Positions 28,593 to 38,239 of a stretch of DNA of 64,000 nt are shown piece after piece. Where the stretch lies: the NCBI GenBank assembly GCA_037447455.1, contig JBBIGQ010000001.1, positions 62,001 through 126,000 of the forward strand. The letters run 5' to 3'. The stretch comes from BPGX01 sp037447455 (GTDB taxonomy: Bacteria > Bacteroidota > Bacteroidia > B-17B0 > Aurantibacillaceae). The notes beneath the pieces were generated by a model. The model saw nothing but the letters and a program-made list of their open reading frames with translations. It did no database searches and was not told the DNA's origin. How positions within the stretch are numbered: position 1 is the stretch's first letter; every line of letters starts with the position of its first letter. Both the position numbers and the translations under genes were made by a program.

Positions 28593-31500
28593 TTACAAGC
28601 CAGCACCATGACATTTTTTGTATTTTTTTCCACTGCCACAAGGGCAAGGGTCATTGGGACGAATTTTCTCACCAACTTTTACAGGTTGTTGTTTGGGTTT
28701 TTGTGGTGTAGCATTCGGGCCTTCCAAATTATTTCTGGATTCTACTAGTCGTTCTTTTCTTGGCGGCACAGGACTTTGTACAAATTGTGCTTGTTTTACC
28801 TGTTGTGTTTGTTCTTCTACCGGCAAGTGGGCTTTTATGAGGAAAGAAACAATTTCTTTATTGGTATTGTCAATCATTTGTTTAAACAAATTGAAAGATT
28901 CTATCTTGTAAATTACAAGCGGATCTTTTTGTTCGTATACTGCATTGTGCACCGATTGTTTTAAATCATCTAATTCGCGTAAATGTTCTTTCCATGCTTC
29001 GTCAATCATGGCTAATACAGCCATTTTTTCCAGAGTAAGCAATACTTCTTTTCCGTTTGTGTCGTATGCTTTTTTCAAATTGGCTACGACGTGCAATGTT
29101 TTGATTTTATCAGTAAATGGGAACAAAATGTTCTCAAATTTGTTTTCAGGATTGGAATAAACATTTTGAATAAAAGGAAATATTTGTTCTGCTATTTGAT
29201 TTTTTTTCTGCTGATAATGATTCAATACACCCTGAAACAGTTTTTCTATCAGGTCTTGTTGATTAAGACGACTAAACTCCTGTTCATTAACCGGTAATTC
29301 CATTGCAAACAAACGAATGTATTCAAGGTTTAATTCTTCATAGTTTTTATCGGGATGATATGTTGCTACAAGATTCTCGATTGTATCATAAAACATGTTG
29401 GCAATATCAATACTGAGTTTGTCGCCAAACAGAGCATTTCTGCGGCGGGAATAAATAACTTCCCGTTGAGCATTCATCACGTCGTCGTATTCTATCAAAC
29501 GTTTACGAATGCCGAAGTTGTTTTCTTCCACTTTTTTCTGAGCGCGTTCAATAGATCGGGAGAGCATGGAGTGTTGAATGGGCTCTCCTTCTTCTAATCC
29601 GCCCATTCTGTCAATGAGTGCAGCGATACGTTCGCTTCCAAACAGACGCATTAGATCATCTTCCAATGATACAAAAAATTGAGAACTACCGGGGTCTCCT
29701 TGACGTCCGGAGCGGCCACGCAATTGTCTATCTACGCGTCTGGACTCGTGTCTTTCCGTACCGATAATAGCCAGTCCGCCGGCTTCTTTTACACCCGGTC
29801 CAAGTTTGATGTCTGTCCCACGTCCGGCCATATTGGTAGCAATGGTTACCGTGCCTGCTTTTCCTGCTTCTGCCACGATTTCGGCTTCTTTCTGATGGTG
29901 TTTGGCGTTTAATACATTGTGTTTGATGCCTCTTAATTTGAGCATTCTGCTGAGAATTTCAGAATTTTCAACGGAAGTAGTACCGACTAATACTGGTCGT
30001 CCTGCTTGTACCAGTTTTACAATTTCTTCAATAACGGCGTTGTATTTTTCGCGTTTGGTGCGATACACCAAATCTTCGTGGTCCTTTCTGATAACGGGGC
30101 GATGTGTGGGTATTACCATTACGTCTAATTTGTATATATCCCAGAATTCCTGCGCTTCGGTTTCGGCTGTACCGGTCATGCCGGCCAGTTTATGATACAT
30201 TCTGAAATAGTTTTGTAAGGTAATCGTGGCATAGGTTTGTGTGGCGGCTTCTACTTTTACATTTTCTTTAGCTTCAATGGCCTGGTGCAATCCATCACTG
30301 TAGCGTCGGCCTTCCATAATACGACCGGTTTGTTCATCAACGATTTTCACCTGTCCGCTGTCAATCACATATTCTACATCTCTTTCAAAAAGTGTGTATG
30401 CTTTGAGCAATTGGTTAACAGTATGAATACGTTCGCTTTTTAAACTAAAATCCTGAAGCAGTGCTTCTTTTTTTTGTGCTTTTTCTTTTGGGGGGATATT
30501 TAATTTTTCAATTTCTGCAATTTCCTCACCTACATTTGGAATCACAAAGAATTTAGAATCATTTACCAGATTGCTTAAAAAATCAATGCCTTTATCTGTC
30601 AGTTCAACATGGTTATTTTTTTCATCAATTACAAAAAATAACTCCTGGTCAATTTTATGCATTTCCTTCATCTGGTCTTGCATGTAATAGTTTTCAGTTT
30701 TTTGAAGCAAGGTTTTTACACCGGATTCACTTAAAAATTTGATGAGTGCGGAATTTTTAGGCAATCCTCTATATGCCCTTAATAAGGGCACACCAGCTTC
30801 TTTTTCTTTGTTTTCTGAAACATATTTTTTGGCTTCTACTAAGCAGGTTTGTACATATTGTTTTTGGGCGTTAACCAGTTTTTCCACAAAGGGTTTATAT
30901 TCGTTAAACTCATGTTTATCGCCTTTTGGCGTAGGACCAGAAATAATAAGGGGCGTACGGGCATCGTCAATCAATACCGAATCTACTTCGTCTACGATGG
31001 CGTAATGATGACCGCGTTGCACTAGTTCATCCGGCGAGGCGACCATGTTGTCACGCAGATAATCAAATCCAAATTCGTTATTTGTGCCATAGGTGATGTC
31101 GCATAAATAAGCGTTCCTTCTTTCAACAGAATGCGGTTCGTAATTGTCAATACAATCTACCGTAAGTCCGTGAAATTGAAAGAGCGGTCCGTTCCATTGA
31201 CAGTCCCGGCGGGAAAGGTAATTATTCACAGTAACCAGATGAACGCCTCTGCCGGCAAGGGCGTTCAAATAAATAGGTAAAGTTGAAACGAGTGTTTTTC
31301 CTTCACCGGTAGCCATTTCGGCTATTTTTCCACGATGGAGGGCAATCCCACCAATCAACTGTACATCGTAGTGAATCATATTCCATTTGATGGGATGTCC
31401 CATTACATTCCAGGTGGTTTTCCATATTGCTTTGTTAGCGGAGATTTCTATAAAATCTTTTCCTTCTGCAGCCAGTTTTTTATCTAACTCAGAAGCGGTT

Positions 31501-31895
31501 ACTTCAATAGAATCATTATCTGTCAGGCGTCGGGCTGTTTCTTTGAGAACAGCAAATGCTTCGGGTAAAATGTCTTCCAGAATGTCTTCTATTTTTTCTA
31601 CGGATTTTTTATCTAGATCTTCAATTTGCTTAAATAATTTTTCTTTTTCGTTGACGTCCATTTCCGGATTTTGGTCAATTTGCATTTTAATCTTTTGAAT
31701 TTGTTGTTGTTCTTCGGCAATGTAGTCCTGTATTTGTTGTTTGAATTCCTGAGTTTTTTTTCTTAACTCATCGTTTGACAGAGAGGACAGAGAAGAATAA
31801 ATTTGATTTATTTTTTCAACAATGGGTAAAATTTGCTCAATGTCCTTTTCGGATTTGGTTTTGAGTTTGAATAACTTTTTCAATACTTGAAGCAT
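28593..31895 (-). CDS. secA: Preprotein translocase ATPase SecA
   Basis: 1100 aa, longer than E. coli SecA (901) mainly through an N-terminal coiled insertion (about 60-115) and inserts in the nucleotide-binding region, as in other Bacteroidota. Walker A GEGKT (197-201), DEVDSVLIDDARTP as Walker B region, GRQGDPGSSQFFVS in NBD2, and the C-terminal SEC-C zinc motif CPCGSGKKYKKCH. Drives Sec-dependent export of the many signal-peptide proteins here. Monocistronic; minus-strand TAAATTCG (31914-31921) and TATTTTTG (31922-31929) upstream are -7 candidates. Confidence 0.97.
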   Translation of the reverse strand: MLQVLKKLFKLKTKSEKDIEQILPIVEKINQIYSSLSSLSNDELRKKTQEFKQQIQDYIAEEQQQIQKIKMQIDQNPEMDVNEKEKLFKQIEDLDKKSVEKIEDILEDILPEAFAVLKETARRLTDNDSIEVTASELDKKLAAEGKDFIEISANKAIWKTTWNVMGHPIKWNMIHYDVQLIGGIALHRGKIAEMATGEGKTLVSTLPIYLNALAGRGVHLVTVNNYLSRRDCQWNGPLFQFHGLTVDCIDNYEPHSVERRNAYLCDITYGTNNEFGFDYLRDNMVASPDELVQRGHHYAIVDEVDSVLIDDARTPLIISGPTPKGDKHEFNEYKPFVEKLVNAQKQYVQTCLVEAKKYVSENKEKEAGVPLLRAYRGLPKNSALIKFLSESGVKTLLQKTENYYMQDQMKEMHKIDQELFFVIDEKNNHVELTDKGIDFLSNLVNDSKFFVIPNVGEEIAEIEKLNIPPKEKAQKKEALLQDFSLKSERIHTVNQLLKAYTLFERDVEYVIDSGQVKIVDEQTGRIMEGRRYSDGLHQAIEAKENVKVEAATQTYATITLQNYFRMYHKLAGMTGTAETEAQEFWDIYKLDVMVIPTHRPVIRKDHEDLVYRTKREKYNAVIEEIVKLVQAGRPVLVGTTSVENSEILSRMLKLRGIKHNVLNAKHHQKEAEIVAEAGKAGTVTIATNMAGRGTDIKLGPGVKEAGGLAIIGTERHESRRVDRQLRGRSGRQGDPGSSQFFVSLEDDLMRLFGSERIAALIDRMGGLEEGEPIQHSMLSRSIERAQKKVEENNFGIRKRLIEYDDVMNAQREVIYSRRRNALFGDKLSIDIANMFYDTIENLVATYHPDKNYEELNLEYIRLFAMELPVNEQEFSRLNQQDLIEKLFQGVLNHYQQKKNQIAEQIFPFIQNVYSNPENKFENILFPFTDKIKTLHVVANLKKAYDTNGKEVLLTLEKMAVLAMIDEAWKEHLRELDDLKQSVHNAVYEQKDPLVIYKIESFNLFKQMIDNTNKEIVSFLIKAHLPVEEQTQQVKQAQFVQSPVPPRKERLVESRNNLEGPNATPQKPKQQPVKVGEKIRPNDPCPCGSGKKYKKCHGAGL

Positions 31896-31913
31896 ACAAA
31901 AAATTTGAAAGGG

Positions 31914-31929
31914 CGAATTTACAAAAATA
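31914..31929 (-). promoter_or_regulatory. secA promoter region, two overlapping -7 candidates
   Basis: On the minus strand TATTTTTG is followed directly by TAAATTCG, both close to TAnnTTTG, 18-27 nt upstream of the secA ATG. TAnnTTCG forms also precede yidC and the ABC exporter gene. Confidence 0.45.
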
Positions 31930-32034
31930 ATAAGGGAATATACAGGAAAGAAATGTTATATTGAGTGAAAAAGATGAAAAAAATTAGTTCTATCCAGCTG
32001 AAAAATTGGAATATCAGATTTATCTAATATAAGT

Positions 32035-32199
32035 ATGAAACTAGGATTTAATTATAGAATATACAAAAGTATTGGTGTCAATTTTTCCTTTCATATAGGT
32101 ACATCTGATTATTTAATGAATTTATCATATTCGTATTATCGTTTCTATTATGGACTTAGTATAGCAATAAATTACTATTTAGTAAAAAATAAAACGTGA
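32035..32199 (+). pseudogene. Remnant of an outer-membrane beta-barrel-like protein
   Basis: A 54-codon frame (MKLGFNYRIYKSIGVNFSF...YYGLSIAINYYLVKNKT) with alternating hydrophobic/aromatic strands, ending like the last strands of a small barrel. The frame is open a further 11 codons upstream to TGA 31999-32001, without any signal peptide. It stands in the otherwise empty 490-bp stretch between secA and yidC. Most likely the degraded 3' end of a lost gene; could be chance. Confidence 0.35.
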
Positions 32200-32332
32200 T
32201 CTTAATGGAGTATAGACCTTCTATAATTGGAATCGTGTAAATTTGCACTTACTAATTGTTATTCAACTTTAAATTTTATTTTTTCAACACCGGAATAGTT
32301 TATTACTTGCTCTCTGATTTATTCAGGATAAA

Positions 32333-32364
32333 TTTGACTTTGATTATTTTAAATCTTACCTTCG
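32333..32364 (+). promoter_or_regulatory. yidC promoter (TTTG-20-TACCTTCG)
   Basis: TTTG at 32333-32336, a 20-nt spacer, then TACCTTCG at 32357-32364. This is the full Bacteroidota promoter layout with one -7 mismatch, ending 22 nt before the GTG start. Confidence 0.6.
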
Positions 32365-32386
32365 CTGCCCTTAAAAATTTACTGCT

Positions 32387-34276
32387 GTGGATAAAAATTC
32401 AATTATTGGAATCACATTGATTGCGCTTATATTAGGTATTTGGGTATATATGACCACGCCCACTCCGGAAGAATTAGCCAAGCAAAAAAGGATGCGTGAT
32501 TCTATTGCACTGGCAGAACAACAAAAGTTGCATACTGAAAAGCCAATCGTTCAAGATTCTGTATCAACAGTGCCGGATTCGTCTCATAAACTTATCAATG
32601 ATAGTGTTCGTGTTTTACAGGTTCAATCTTTCTACAAGGATTTTTATTCGTCTGTGAAAGGAGAAGAAAAAACATTTACGCTTGAAAATGAAAAATTAAA
32701 AATTACTTTTACCAATAAAGGTGGCAAAATTAAGCAGGTTGAACTCAAAGAATATCATCGGTATGGCGAAAAGGATTATTTGAAATTGTTTGATGAAGAT
32801 TCTACTTATTATGCATTGTTATTAGATGTGTATGAGAAGAACCGGGTGTTTTCGACAGATAGTTTTTATTTTGATGTGCCAATAGTAGAAAAAAATAAAA
32901 TTGTATTTCGCCTGAATACCACTAAAAATGAAAAACACTTAGATTTTATTTATAGCTTGAAACCTAATAATTATCTTGTAAAATTTGACATTGAGTTTCA
33001 TAACTTGAATGATGTAATTTCATCAAACATTGATGAGTTGTTTTTGAAATGGGAATGTTTAATGCCATCACAAGAGAAGTATATTGTAAAAGAAAAAGAA
33101 GTAGCAACTATTTATTACAAATATACCGATGATAGTCCGGATTACATCAATCCCAGAAGCGATGATGAAAAAGAAATTAATGAAATGCCTATTAAATGGT
33201 TGTGTTTTAAGCAGCAATTTTTTAATAGCACGATTATTGCAGATAAGGAATTTATGAAAGAAGGGAGTTTTATTAAATTGCGCACAAAAGAAGAAGACAC
33301 AATGATTGTAAAAGCCACCAAAGCAGAATTAGGTATTCCTTATTCGCATCAAGCCAATGAAACTTTTGGTATGCAGTTTTACTTTGGACCGAATCATTAC
33401 AACACTTTGAAAAAGTATGAAGACTGGAAGTTAGAAAAAATTATTCCAACGGGATGGTGGGCGTTTCGCTACATCAATACAGGTTTAGTGATACCAATAT
33501 TTAATTGGCTGAAAGGATCCTTGAATTTTGGAATCATTTTGATTATTCTGAACATCATTATCAAAATTATTCTTTTCCCGATTTTTTACAAAAATTACAT
33601 GAGTGGAGCGAAGATGCGTGCCTTAAAACCGGAACTGGATAAAATCAATGAAAAATATGGCCCCAATGGAGATCCTGTAAAAAAACAGCAAGAAATTATG
33701 GCGTTGTATCAACGGGCCAAAGCCAATCCGATGATGGGGTGTTTGTTGTTATTAATTCAATTTCCATTATTGATTGCCTTATTCAACTTTGTGCCGGCAG
33801 CGATAGAATTGCGTCAGGAAGTATTTTTATGGGCAGATGATCTTTCTACGTATGATAGTATCTGGGATTTTGGGAAAATACCTGTTATTTATTCAATTTA
33901 TGGCGATCATGTTTCGTTGTTTGCTTTGCTGATGTTTGCATCTACAATACTTTATACATGGTTGAATAGTGAAATGTTATCACCACAACAAAATCAACAA
34001 GTCCCGGGTATGAAATTTATGATGTATTTTATGCCGTTGATATTTTTAGCGGTGATGAATAATTATTCAGTGGGGTTAAGTTGGTACTACTTTACAGCGA
34101 ATATATTGACATTCGGACAAACCTATTTATTGCGATACATTATCAAAGATGAAAAGGTAAGAGCAGAAATAGAAGCAAATCTGAAGAAGCCCGTAAAAGT
34201 AAGCGGTTTCCAAAAACGTTTGCAAGACATGATGAAGCAACAGCAACAAATGCAAAACACTAAAAAGAAAAGATAG
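32387..34276 (+). CDS. yidC: Membrane protein insertase YidC
   Basis: 629 aa from GTG 32387 (reads MDKNSIIGITLIALILGIWVYM). N-terminal membrane anchor (about 5-22), a large periplasmic P1 domain (about 60-350), then the conserved insertase core with five membrane segments (TGLVIPIFNWLKGSLNFGIILI, FNFVPAAIEL, SWYYFTANI) and a basic tail (QKRLQDMMKQQQQM...KKKR) for ribosome contact. It inserts inner-membrane proteins with or without SecYEG. No rnpA/yidD neighbours. GTG is the only start consistent with the promoter and family N-terminus. Confidence 0.96.
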   Translation: MDKNSIIGITLIALILGIWVYMTTPTPEELAKQKRMRDSIALAEQQKLHTEKPIVQDSVSTVPDSSHKLINDSVRVLQVQSFYKDFYSSVKGEEKTFTLENEKLKITFTNKGGKIKQVELKEYHRYGEKDYLKLFDEDSTYYALLLDVYEKNRVFSTDSFYFDVPIVEKNKIVFRLNTTKNEKHLDFIYSLKPNNYLVKFDIEFHNLNDVISSNIDELFLKWECLMPSQEKYIVKEKEVATIYYKYTDDSPDYINPRSDDEKEINEMPIKWLCFKQQFFNSTIIADKEFMKEGSFIKLRTKEEDTMIVKATKAELGIPYSHQANETFGMQFYFGPNHYNTLKKYEDWKLEKIIPTGWWAFRYINTGLVIPIFNWLKGSLNFGIILIILNIIIKIILFPIFYKNYMSGAKMRALKPELDKINEKYGPNGDPVKKQQEIMALYQRAKANPMMGCLLLLIQFPLLIALFNFVPAAIELRQEVFLWADDLSTYDSIWDFGKIPVIYSIYGDHVSLFALLMFASTILYTWLNSEMLSPQQNQQVPGMKFMMYFMPLIFLAVMNNYSVGLSWYYFTANILTFGQTYLLRYIIKDEKVRAEIEANLKKPVKVSGFQKRLQDMMKQQQQMQNTKKKR

Positions 34277-34335
34277 TATCGTATTTTAATTTTTGTATTG
34301 CTATTAAGTATATTTGCGTAGAATAAGATTAATAA

Positions 34336-35217
34336 ATGCCGGAAAAATACATTGATGTAGAAAAGGTATTGAAAGAAAAAGCCCCGAAGTTTTATAGGAT
34401 AATTCCACGTTTTCTAGTTTCCTGGATTAAAAAAATTTTACATGAAGAAGATATTAACAATGGGATGAGTTTATTTGGTCATTTGAAAGATCTTGAATTT
34501 AATGATAGTGTTTTAAAATATCTGGATGCACGTGTTGAAGTGTATGGAATAGAGCATATACCGACAAAGGGTAGTGTGATTATTGCTTCCAATCATCCGC
34601 TTGGTGGATTAGATGGAATGGCCCTTATCAAAGCCGTGAGTGAGAAAAGAAAAGATATTAAATTTATTGTGAATGATATTTTATTGAAGTTGGAAAATTA
34701 TTCCGGCATTTTTGTAGGAGTAAACAAATTAGGAAACACACCTAAATCGGCACTTTTGGAAGTAGAGAAGATTTTTGCATCGGATAATGCCATCTTATTT
34801 TTTCCGGCGGGATTAGTGTCACGAAAACAAAAAATAAATGGTCAGTGGCGCATTCAGGACTTACCATGGAATAAAACCTTTGTACAAAAGGCCGTACAAT
34901 ATTCTAAACCGATTATACCAACGTTTATTGACGGTAAAAATTCTAACTTCTTTTACACTCTGGCTTATTGGAGAAGAAAATTAGGTATAAAGGGAAATAT
35001 TGAAATGCTTTTTCTTCCGGATGAAATGTTCAAACAAAAACATCAAACTATTCCGATATATTTTGGTCCACCAATAAATCCTGAAATTTTAGACAAATCT
35101 AAAAATTTTCATGAATGGGCTAATGAAATTAAAAACTATGTTTACTCTGGATGCATTCAAAAGAATATGCGTTTTGAAGAATATTATAAGAACATTTCAA
35201 AGGTGTTGAGTAAGTAA
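34336..35217 (+). CDS. PlsC-like lysophospholipid/glycerol acyltransferase
   Basis: 293 aa. Acyltransferase motif I reads SNHPLGGLDG, with His87 and Asp93 five residues apart rather than the usual four; motif III is FFPAGLVSR. This HPLGGLDG form marks a Bacteroidota group that includes O-acyltransferases proposed for amino-acid (glycine/ornithine) lipid synthesis; that specific role is inference. Membrane-peripheral. Follows yidC by 59 nt and precedes the SprT-like gene by 9 nt, so it forms a short operon with the latter. Confidence 0.8.
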   Translation: MPEKYIDVEKVLKEKAPKFYRIIPRFLVSWIKKILHEEDINNGMSLFGHLKDLEFNDSVLKYLDARVEVYGIEHIPTKGSVIIASNHPLGGLDGMALIKAVSEKRKDIKFIVNDILLKLENYSGIFVGVNKLGNTPKSALLEVEKIFASDNAILFFPAGLVSRKQKINGQWRIQDLPWNKTFVQKAVQYSKPIIPTFIDGKNSNFFYTLAYWRRKLGIKGNIEMLFLPDEMFKQKHQTIPIYFGPPINPEILDKSKNFHEWANEIKNYVYSGCIQKNMRFEEYYKNISKVLSK

Positions 35218-35226
35218 ATCAATGCC

Positions 35227-35862
35227 ATGACAAGAGAACAATTAATTGAAAAAAACAAACAGATTTTAAGAAAATATATTCCTGAAAAAGCCGTTGATAA
35301 AGTTATTGCATTGATATTAGAATATGATTTTAAATTAATTATTAAAGGCGACAGGAGAAGTAAATGGGGCGATTTCAGAGCGCCGAATGGATCAACAAAA
35401 TATCCCGTGATTACCATCAATAAAGGTTTGAATTTGTATAGTTTTTTGATTACACTTATTCATGAAATTGCACATTGCAAAACCTATCGTGAATGTGGTA
35501 ACAAAGTAGAAGCACACGGAAAAGAATGGAAAAGAAATTTTCAGAGCTTAATGCAGGATTTTTTAAACACAGATGTTTTTCCGGTAGATGTATTGTATGT
35601 TTTAAGAAAGCATCTTCAAAATCCGCTTGCTTCTGCCAATGCTGATGTTGAATTATATAAAGTGTTGATGAATTATGACACAAAAGAAAATCTCGTATTA
35701 TTGGAATATCTTGCTGATGGTCAAAAGTTTATCTTTGAAGGCAAGGAATATCAACGAATTTCAATGTTGAGAAAAAGAATCATGTGCCTTCAACTTTCCA
35801 CTAATAAAAAATATCTTTTCTCACCGATTGTGAAAGTGGAAGTAACGGAAGATGGCTCTTAA
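35227..35862 (+). CDS. SprT-like zinc metalloprotease domain protein
   Basis: 211 aa. SprT-like fold with HEIAH (His79, Glu80, His83) and a further His98 in AHGKEWK, the zinc site of SprT/Spartan proteases. The C-terminal part (about 130-211) lacks the paired Cys of the SprT zinc ribbon. Bacterial role not established; the eukaryotic relative cleaves DNA-protein crosslinks. Same strand, 9 nt after the acyltransferase; its stop lies five bases from the convergent mqnD stop. Confidence 0.8.
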   Translation: MTREQLIEKNKQILRKYIPEKAVDKVIALILEYDFKLIIKGDRRSKWGDFRAPNGSTKYPVITINKGLNLYSFLITLIHEIAHCKTYRECGNKVEAHGKEWKRNFQSLMQDFLNTDVFPVDVLYVLRKHLQNPLASANADVELYKVLMNYDTKENLVLLEYLADGQKFIFEGKEYQRISMLRKRIMCLQLSTNKKYLFSPIVKVEVTEDGS

Positions 35863-35867
35863 TTGTA

Positions 35868-36677
35868 TTATACTGATGTGTTGCAAAAATACTCTACCGC
35901 TTTTTTACCTTCTTCTCCTAAATCAAGAGTATATGAATTGACGTAAAGTTGTATATGTTGTTGCATAACGGACTCATCCATTTCCTGAGCGTGTTGTTTT
36001 ACAAAATTCATCGCCTTTTCAGGATGAGTAAAAGCATATTTTACACTTTCTTGAATTAAATCATCTATTTCACGAATCGTATTTTCGCCTAACGACTTTT
36101 TTGCCATAATACCACCTAATGGAATTGGCAGGTGTGTTTGCTGTTCCCATAGTTCTCCTAAATCAGCAATTTTAATTAATCCTTTTTGTGCATAAGTAAA
36201 CCGGTTTTCGTGAATGATAAGACCAACATCGTATTGTTTATTTAACAATAAGTTTTCAATCTCAGAAAACACAGCTGAAGTTTTATGTTTCATTTCCGGA
36301 AAAAATTTTTTTAATAAAAGATGAGCAGTCGTCAGTTCACCGGGAATTAAGGTTCGCAGTGTGGATCTGAAAGACGGGGTTGAAAAATTTTGAGCAATGG
36401 ACGATGAGTGAGTAATCAACAATGGTCCACAACCAAAGCCAAGTGCGCTTCCGCTATTGAGATAAACATACTTATCTTTGCAAAACAAATAAGCGTGATA
36501 ACTGAGTTTGGTTATCTCTAATTCTCCTTCTAATGCCCTTTGGTTGAGATGTTCAACATCTTCTATTACCGGAATGAATTCATATTGACGAGTATCAATT
36601 TTTTTGTGTATTAAAGCATCAAAAATAAAACAATCGTTGGGGCAAGGTGAAAAACCTATGTGAATAATTTTCTTCAT
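35868..36677 (-). CDS. mqnD: 1,4-dihydroxy-6-naphthoate synthase (menaquinone, futalosine pathway)
   Basis: 269 aa. MqnA/MqnD periplasmic-binding-protein-like fold with the signature start IGFSPCPNDCFIFDAL, EITKLSYHAY and GPLLI. Converts cyclic dehypoxanthine futalosine to 1,4-dihydroxy-6-naphthoate. The start overlaps mqnB by four bases (ATGA). Together with MqnB it shows that menaquinone is made by the futalosine route, which would supply the quinol used by alternative complex III encoded 13 kb downstream. MqnA, MqnC and MqnE are not in the window. Confidence 0.93.
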   Translation of the reverse strand: MKKIIHIGFSPCPNDCFIFDALIHKKIDTRQYEFIPVIEDVEHLNQRALEGELEITKLSYHAYLFCKDKYVYLNSGSALGFGCGPLLITHSSSIAQNFSTPSFRSTLRTLIPGELTTAHLLLKKFFPEMKHKTSAVFSEIENLLLNKQYDVGLIIHENRFTYAQKGLIKIADLGELWEQQTHLPIPLGGIMAKKSLGENTIREIDDLIQESVKYAFTHPEKAMNFVKQHAQEMDESVMQQHIQLYVNSYTLDLGEEGKKAVEYFCNTSV

Positions 36678-37354
36678 AGTTGTCGAAAATATTGAATGAG
36701 TATATGGTTCAAGTGTTCAAGAGCCAAAGGAATATTCCATTTGTTTTTATTTCTTTTTTCAACATAATTGCTGATAGCACGGAGTTGCAGGCATTTCCAA
36801 CGATTCAGATGGCAAGCATAATAAAAAGCCGCTCCTTCCATGGTTTCAATTTGCGGATGAAAAAGTTGCATCGCTTTTCGGATACTTTGAAGATTTCCGT
36901 GAACGGTATTCACCGTAATGCCCGATACTTGCTGAAAAGATTGAAAAAAACGTGGTATGAATAATTTTTTGGGAATGACTTTTTCATCGCCAAGACCGAT
37001 TTCAGAAAGTTTTAAAAATAATTTTCCATCTTCTGCACCTAATTCTGAAAAAACATCTTCTTTTACTACGACGAGTTGACCAATCTTTATGGACTTATCA
37101 AATGATCCGGCAATGCCTGCATTAATGGCAAAATCAAAATTATAGTTACTTATTTTTCCAAGATAAAACGCTGTATTCACCATTCCTACACCGGTAATTA
37201 AAATATAAATAGTGTTTTTATTGGACGCTGCTTTGAAAAAGTTTTTGTGAATTTTTTCAATAGAATATTCTTTTTTCAAATAGTGAATAAGATTCTGGAT
37301 TTCGTTTGTAGTAGCAGCACAGAGAAGGATATTTTTTTCATTTTTTTTCAACAC
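36674..37354 (-). CDS. mqnB: Futalosine hydrolase
   Basis: Nucleoside phosphorylase/hydrolase fold that removes hypoxanthine from futalosine. INAGIAGSFD and ETMEGAAFYYACHL (the Met-Glu-Gly of the purine site) are seen. The start is set at GTG 37354 (227 codons): a longer ATG reading from 37411 would begin upstream of a perfect -7 box (37368-37375) and run into the preceding gene; TTG 37351 is an alternative. Overlaps mqnD at the 3' end. Confidence 0.9.
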   Translation of the reverse strand: MLKKNEKNILLCAATTNEIQNLIHYLKKEYSIEKIHKNFFKAASNKNTIYILITGVGMVNTAFYLGKISNYNFDFAINAGIAGSFDKSIKIGQLVVVKEDVFSELGAEDGKLFLKLSEIGLGDEKVIPKKLFIPRFFQSFQQVSGITVNTVHGNLQSIRKAMQLFHPQIETMEGAAFYYACHLNRWKCLQLRAISNYVEKRNKNKWNIPLALEHLNHILIQYFRQL

Positions 37355-37367
37355 ATTAAATTTTTTG

Positions 37368-37375
37368 CAAAGGTA
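37368..37375 (-). promoter_or_regulatory. mqnBD promoter -7 box
   Basis: Minus-strand TACCTTTG followed by C, exact consensus, 13 nt before GTG 37354. It lies just before the 3' end of the neighbouring gene. Confidence 0.6.
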
Positions 37376-37385
37376 GGAAGTAAAA

Positions 37386-38129
37386 TTATCTTCTCCATTT
37401 GAAGCCCACATTAATACCTATAAAATAATTTCCAAAAAACAGATTACTGGCACTAAAATTTGTTTTTATCATTATCGGAGAAAATCCATATCTTACTATA
37501 CCTTCAATGTATATTTTCATTTTTCCATTCGGATTATTATTTTGATAACCAATGCTGAATTGAGCATAAGAGTTGGCATAAGCAGATAATACTGGTATTT
37601 TGAATGCGGGTCGCAAGGTGGTTTCTTCAATACTTCTCCCATCCTGATTAACGAGAATATTTGCGGGTAAATTTATCCGATACACATAACCTAAAGCAAC
37701 AAACACACCGTGCACATCGTTGGCTTCATTAGAAAAATTGTGTTTGTATAAAACAGGAATGTTACATTCCTGTGCTTTTACTTGATAAGTGTAATTCATC
37801 TTTCCATCATATACTCTAAAAGTATCTTGTGTAAAATAATACGATTGAAAGGAAAAAGAGCGATAAGAATATTCTATACCAATACTTACAAAATTTTTTT
37901 GCTTCATTTTGTGCAATGCAAACTCCTGATGATAGGCCACTAAAAAAGAAATGCCGGACTTTAAATTTTGTGAATGAAATGTATTGTAATAATACTGTTG
38001 TAATAAAATGGCTGTGTTGAATTTTGAGTGCCGAATGGGATTTTTAGGGGGTAAACAATAAAAAGAATGAAAAAAATAAATTATGCCAATGATTGAAAAT
38101 TGAATGTATTTTTTTGACCCCAAAAACAT
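37386..38129 (-). CDS. Predicted outer-membrane beta-barrel protein, unknown function
   Basis: 247 aa. Hydrophobic export signal about 8-25. The rest alternates short amphipathic strands rich in Tyr and Phe (SIGIEYSYRSFSFQSYYF, GVFVALGYVYRINLP, AQFSIGYQNNN), ending GINVGFKWRR, in the style of PorT/OmpW-like barrels of Bacteroidota. No specific family is recognised. A perfect -7 box (38140-38147) lies 10 nt before the ATG, so the leader is nearly absent. Precedes mqnB, which has its own promoter. Confidence 0.6.
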   Translation of the reverse strand: MFLGSKKYIQFSIIGIIYFFHSFYCLPPKNPIRHSKFNTAILLQQYYYNTFHSQNLKSGISFLVAYHQEFALHKMKQKNFVSIGIEYSYRSFSFQSYYFTQDTFRVYDGKMNYTYQVKAQECNIPVLYKHNFSNEANDVHGVFVALGYVYRINLPANILVNQDGRSIEETTLRPAFKIPVLSAYANSYAQFSIGYQNNNPNGKMKIYIEGIVRYGFSPIMIKTNFSASNLFFGNYFIGINVGFKWRR

Positions 38130-38139
38130 AAAGAACCTG

Positions 38140-38147
38140 CAAAGGTA
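38140..38147 (-). promoter_or_regulatory. -7 box of the beta-barrel gene
   Basis: Minus-strand TACCTTTG followed by C, exact consensus; ends 10 nt before ATG 38129, leaving only a few bases of leader. Confidence 0.55.
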
Positions 38148-38211
38148 AGCAATGAATTTTTATGAGGTAATCATTGACTTTATACAATCATAAATCTGTC
38201 AAATTATTATG

Positions 38212-38219
38212 TACTTTTG
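38212..38219 (+). promoter_or_regulatory. -7 box of the transketolase gene
   Basis: TACTTTTG, exact consensus, ends 20 nt before ATG 38240 and sits inside the longer reading from TTG 38174. Confidence 0.6.
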
Positions 38220-38239
38220 TGCCCAGTTATATTACTATT

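Noticed and set aside
35184..35420. 78-codon minus-strand frame across the acyltransferase/SprT junction
   Set aside because: Antisense to two supported genes, no motif.
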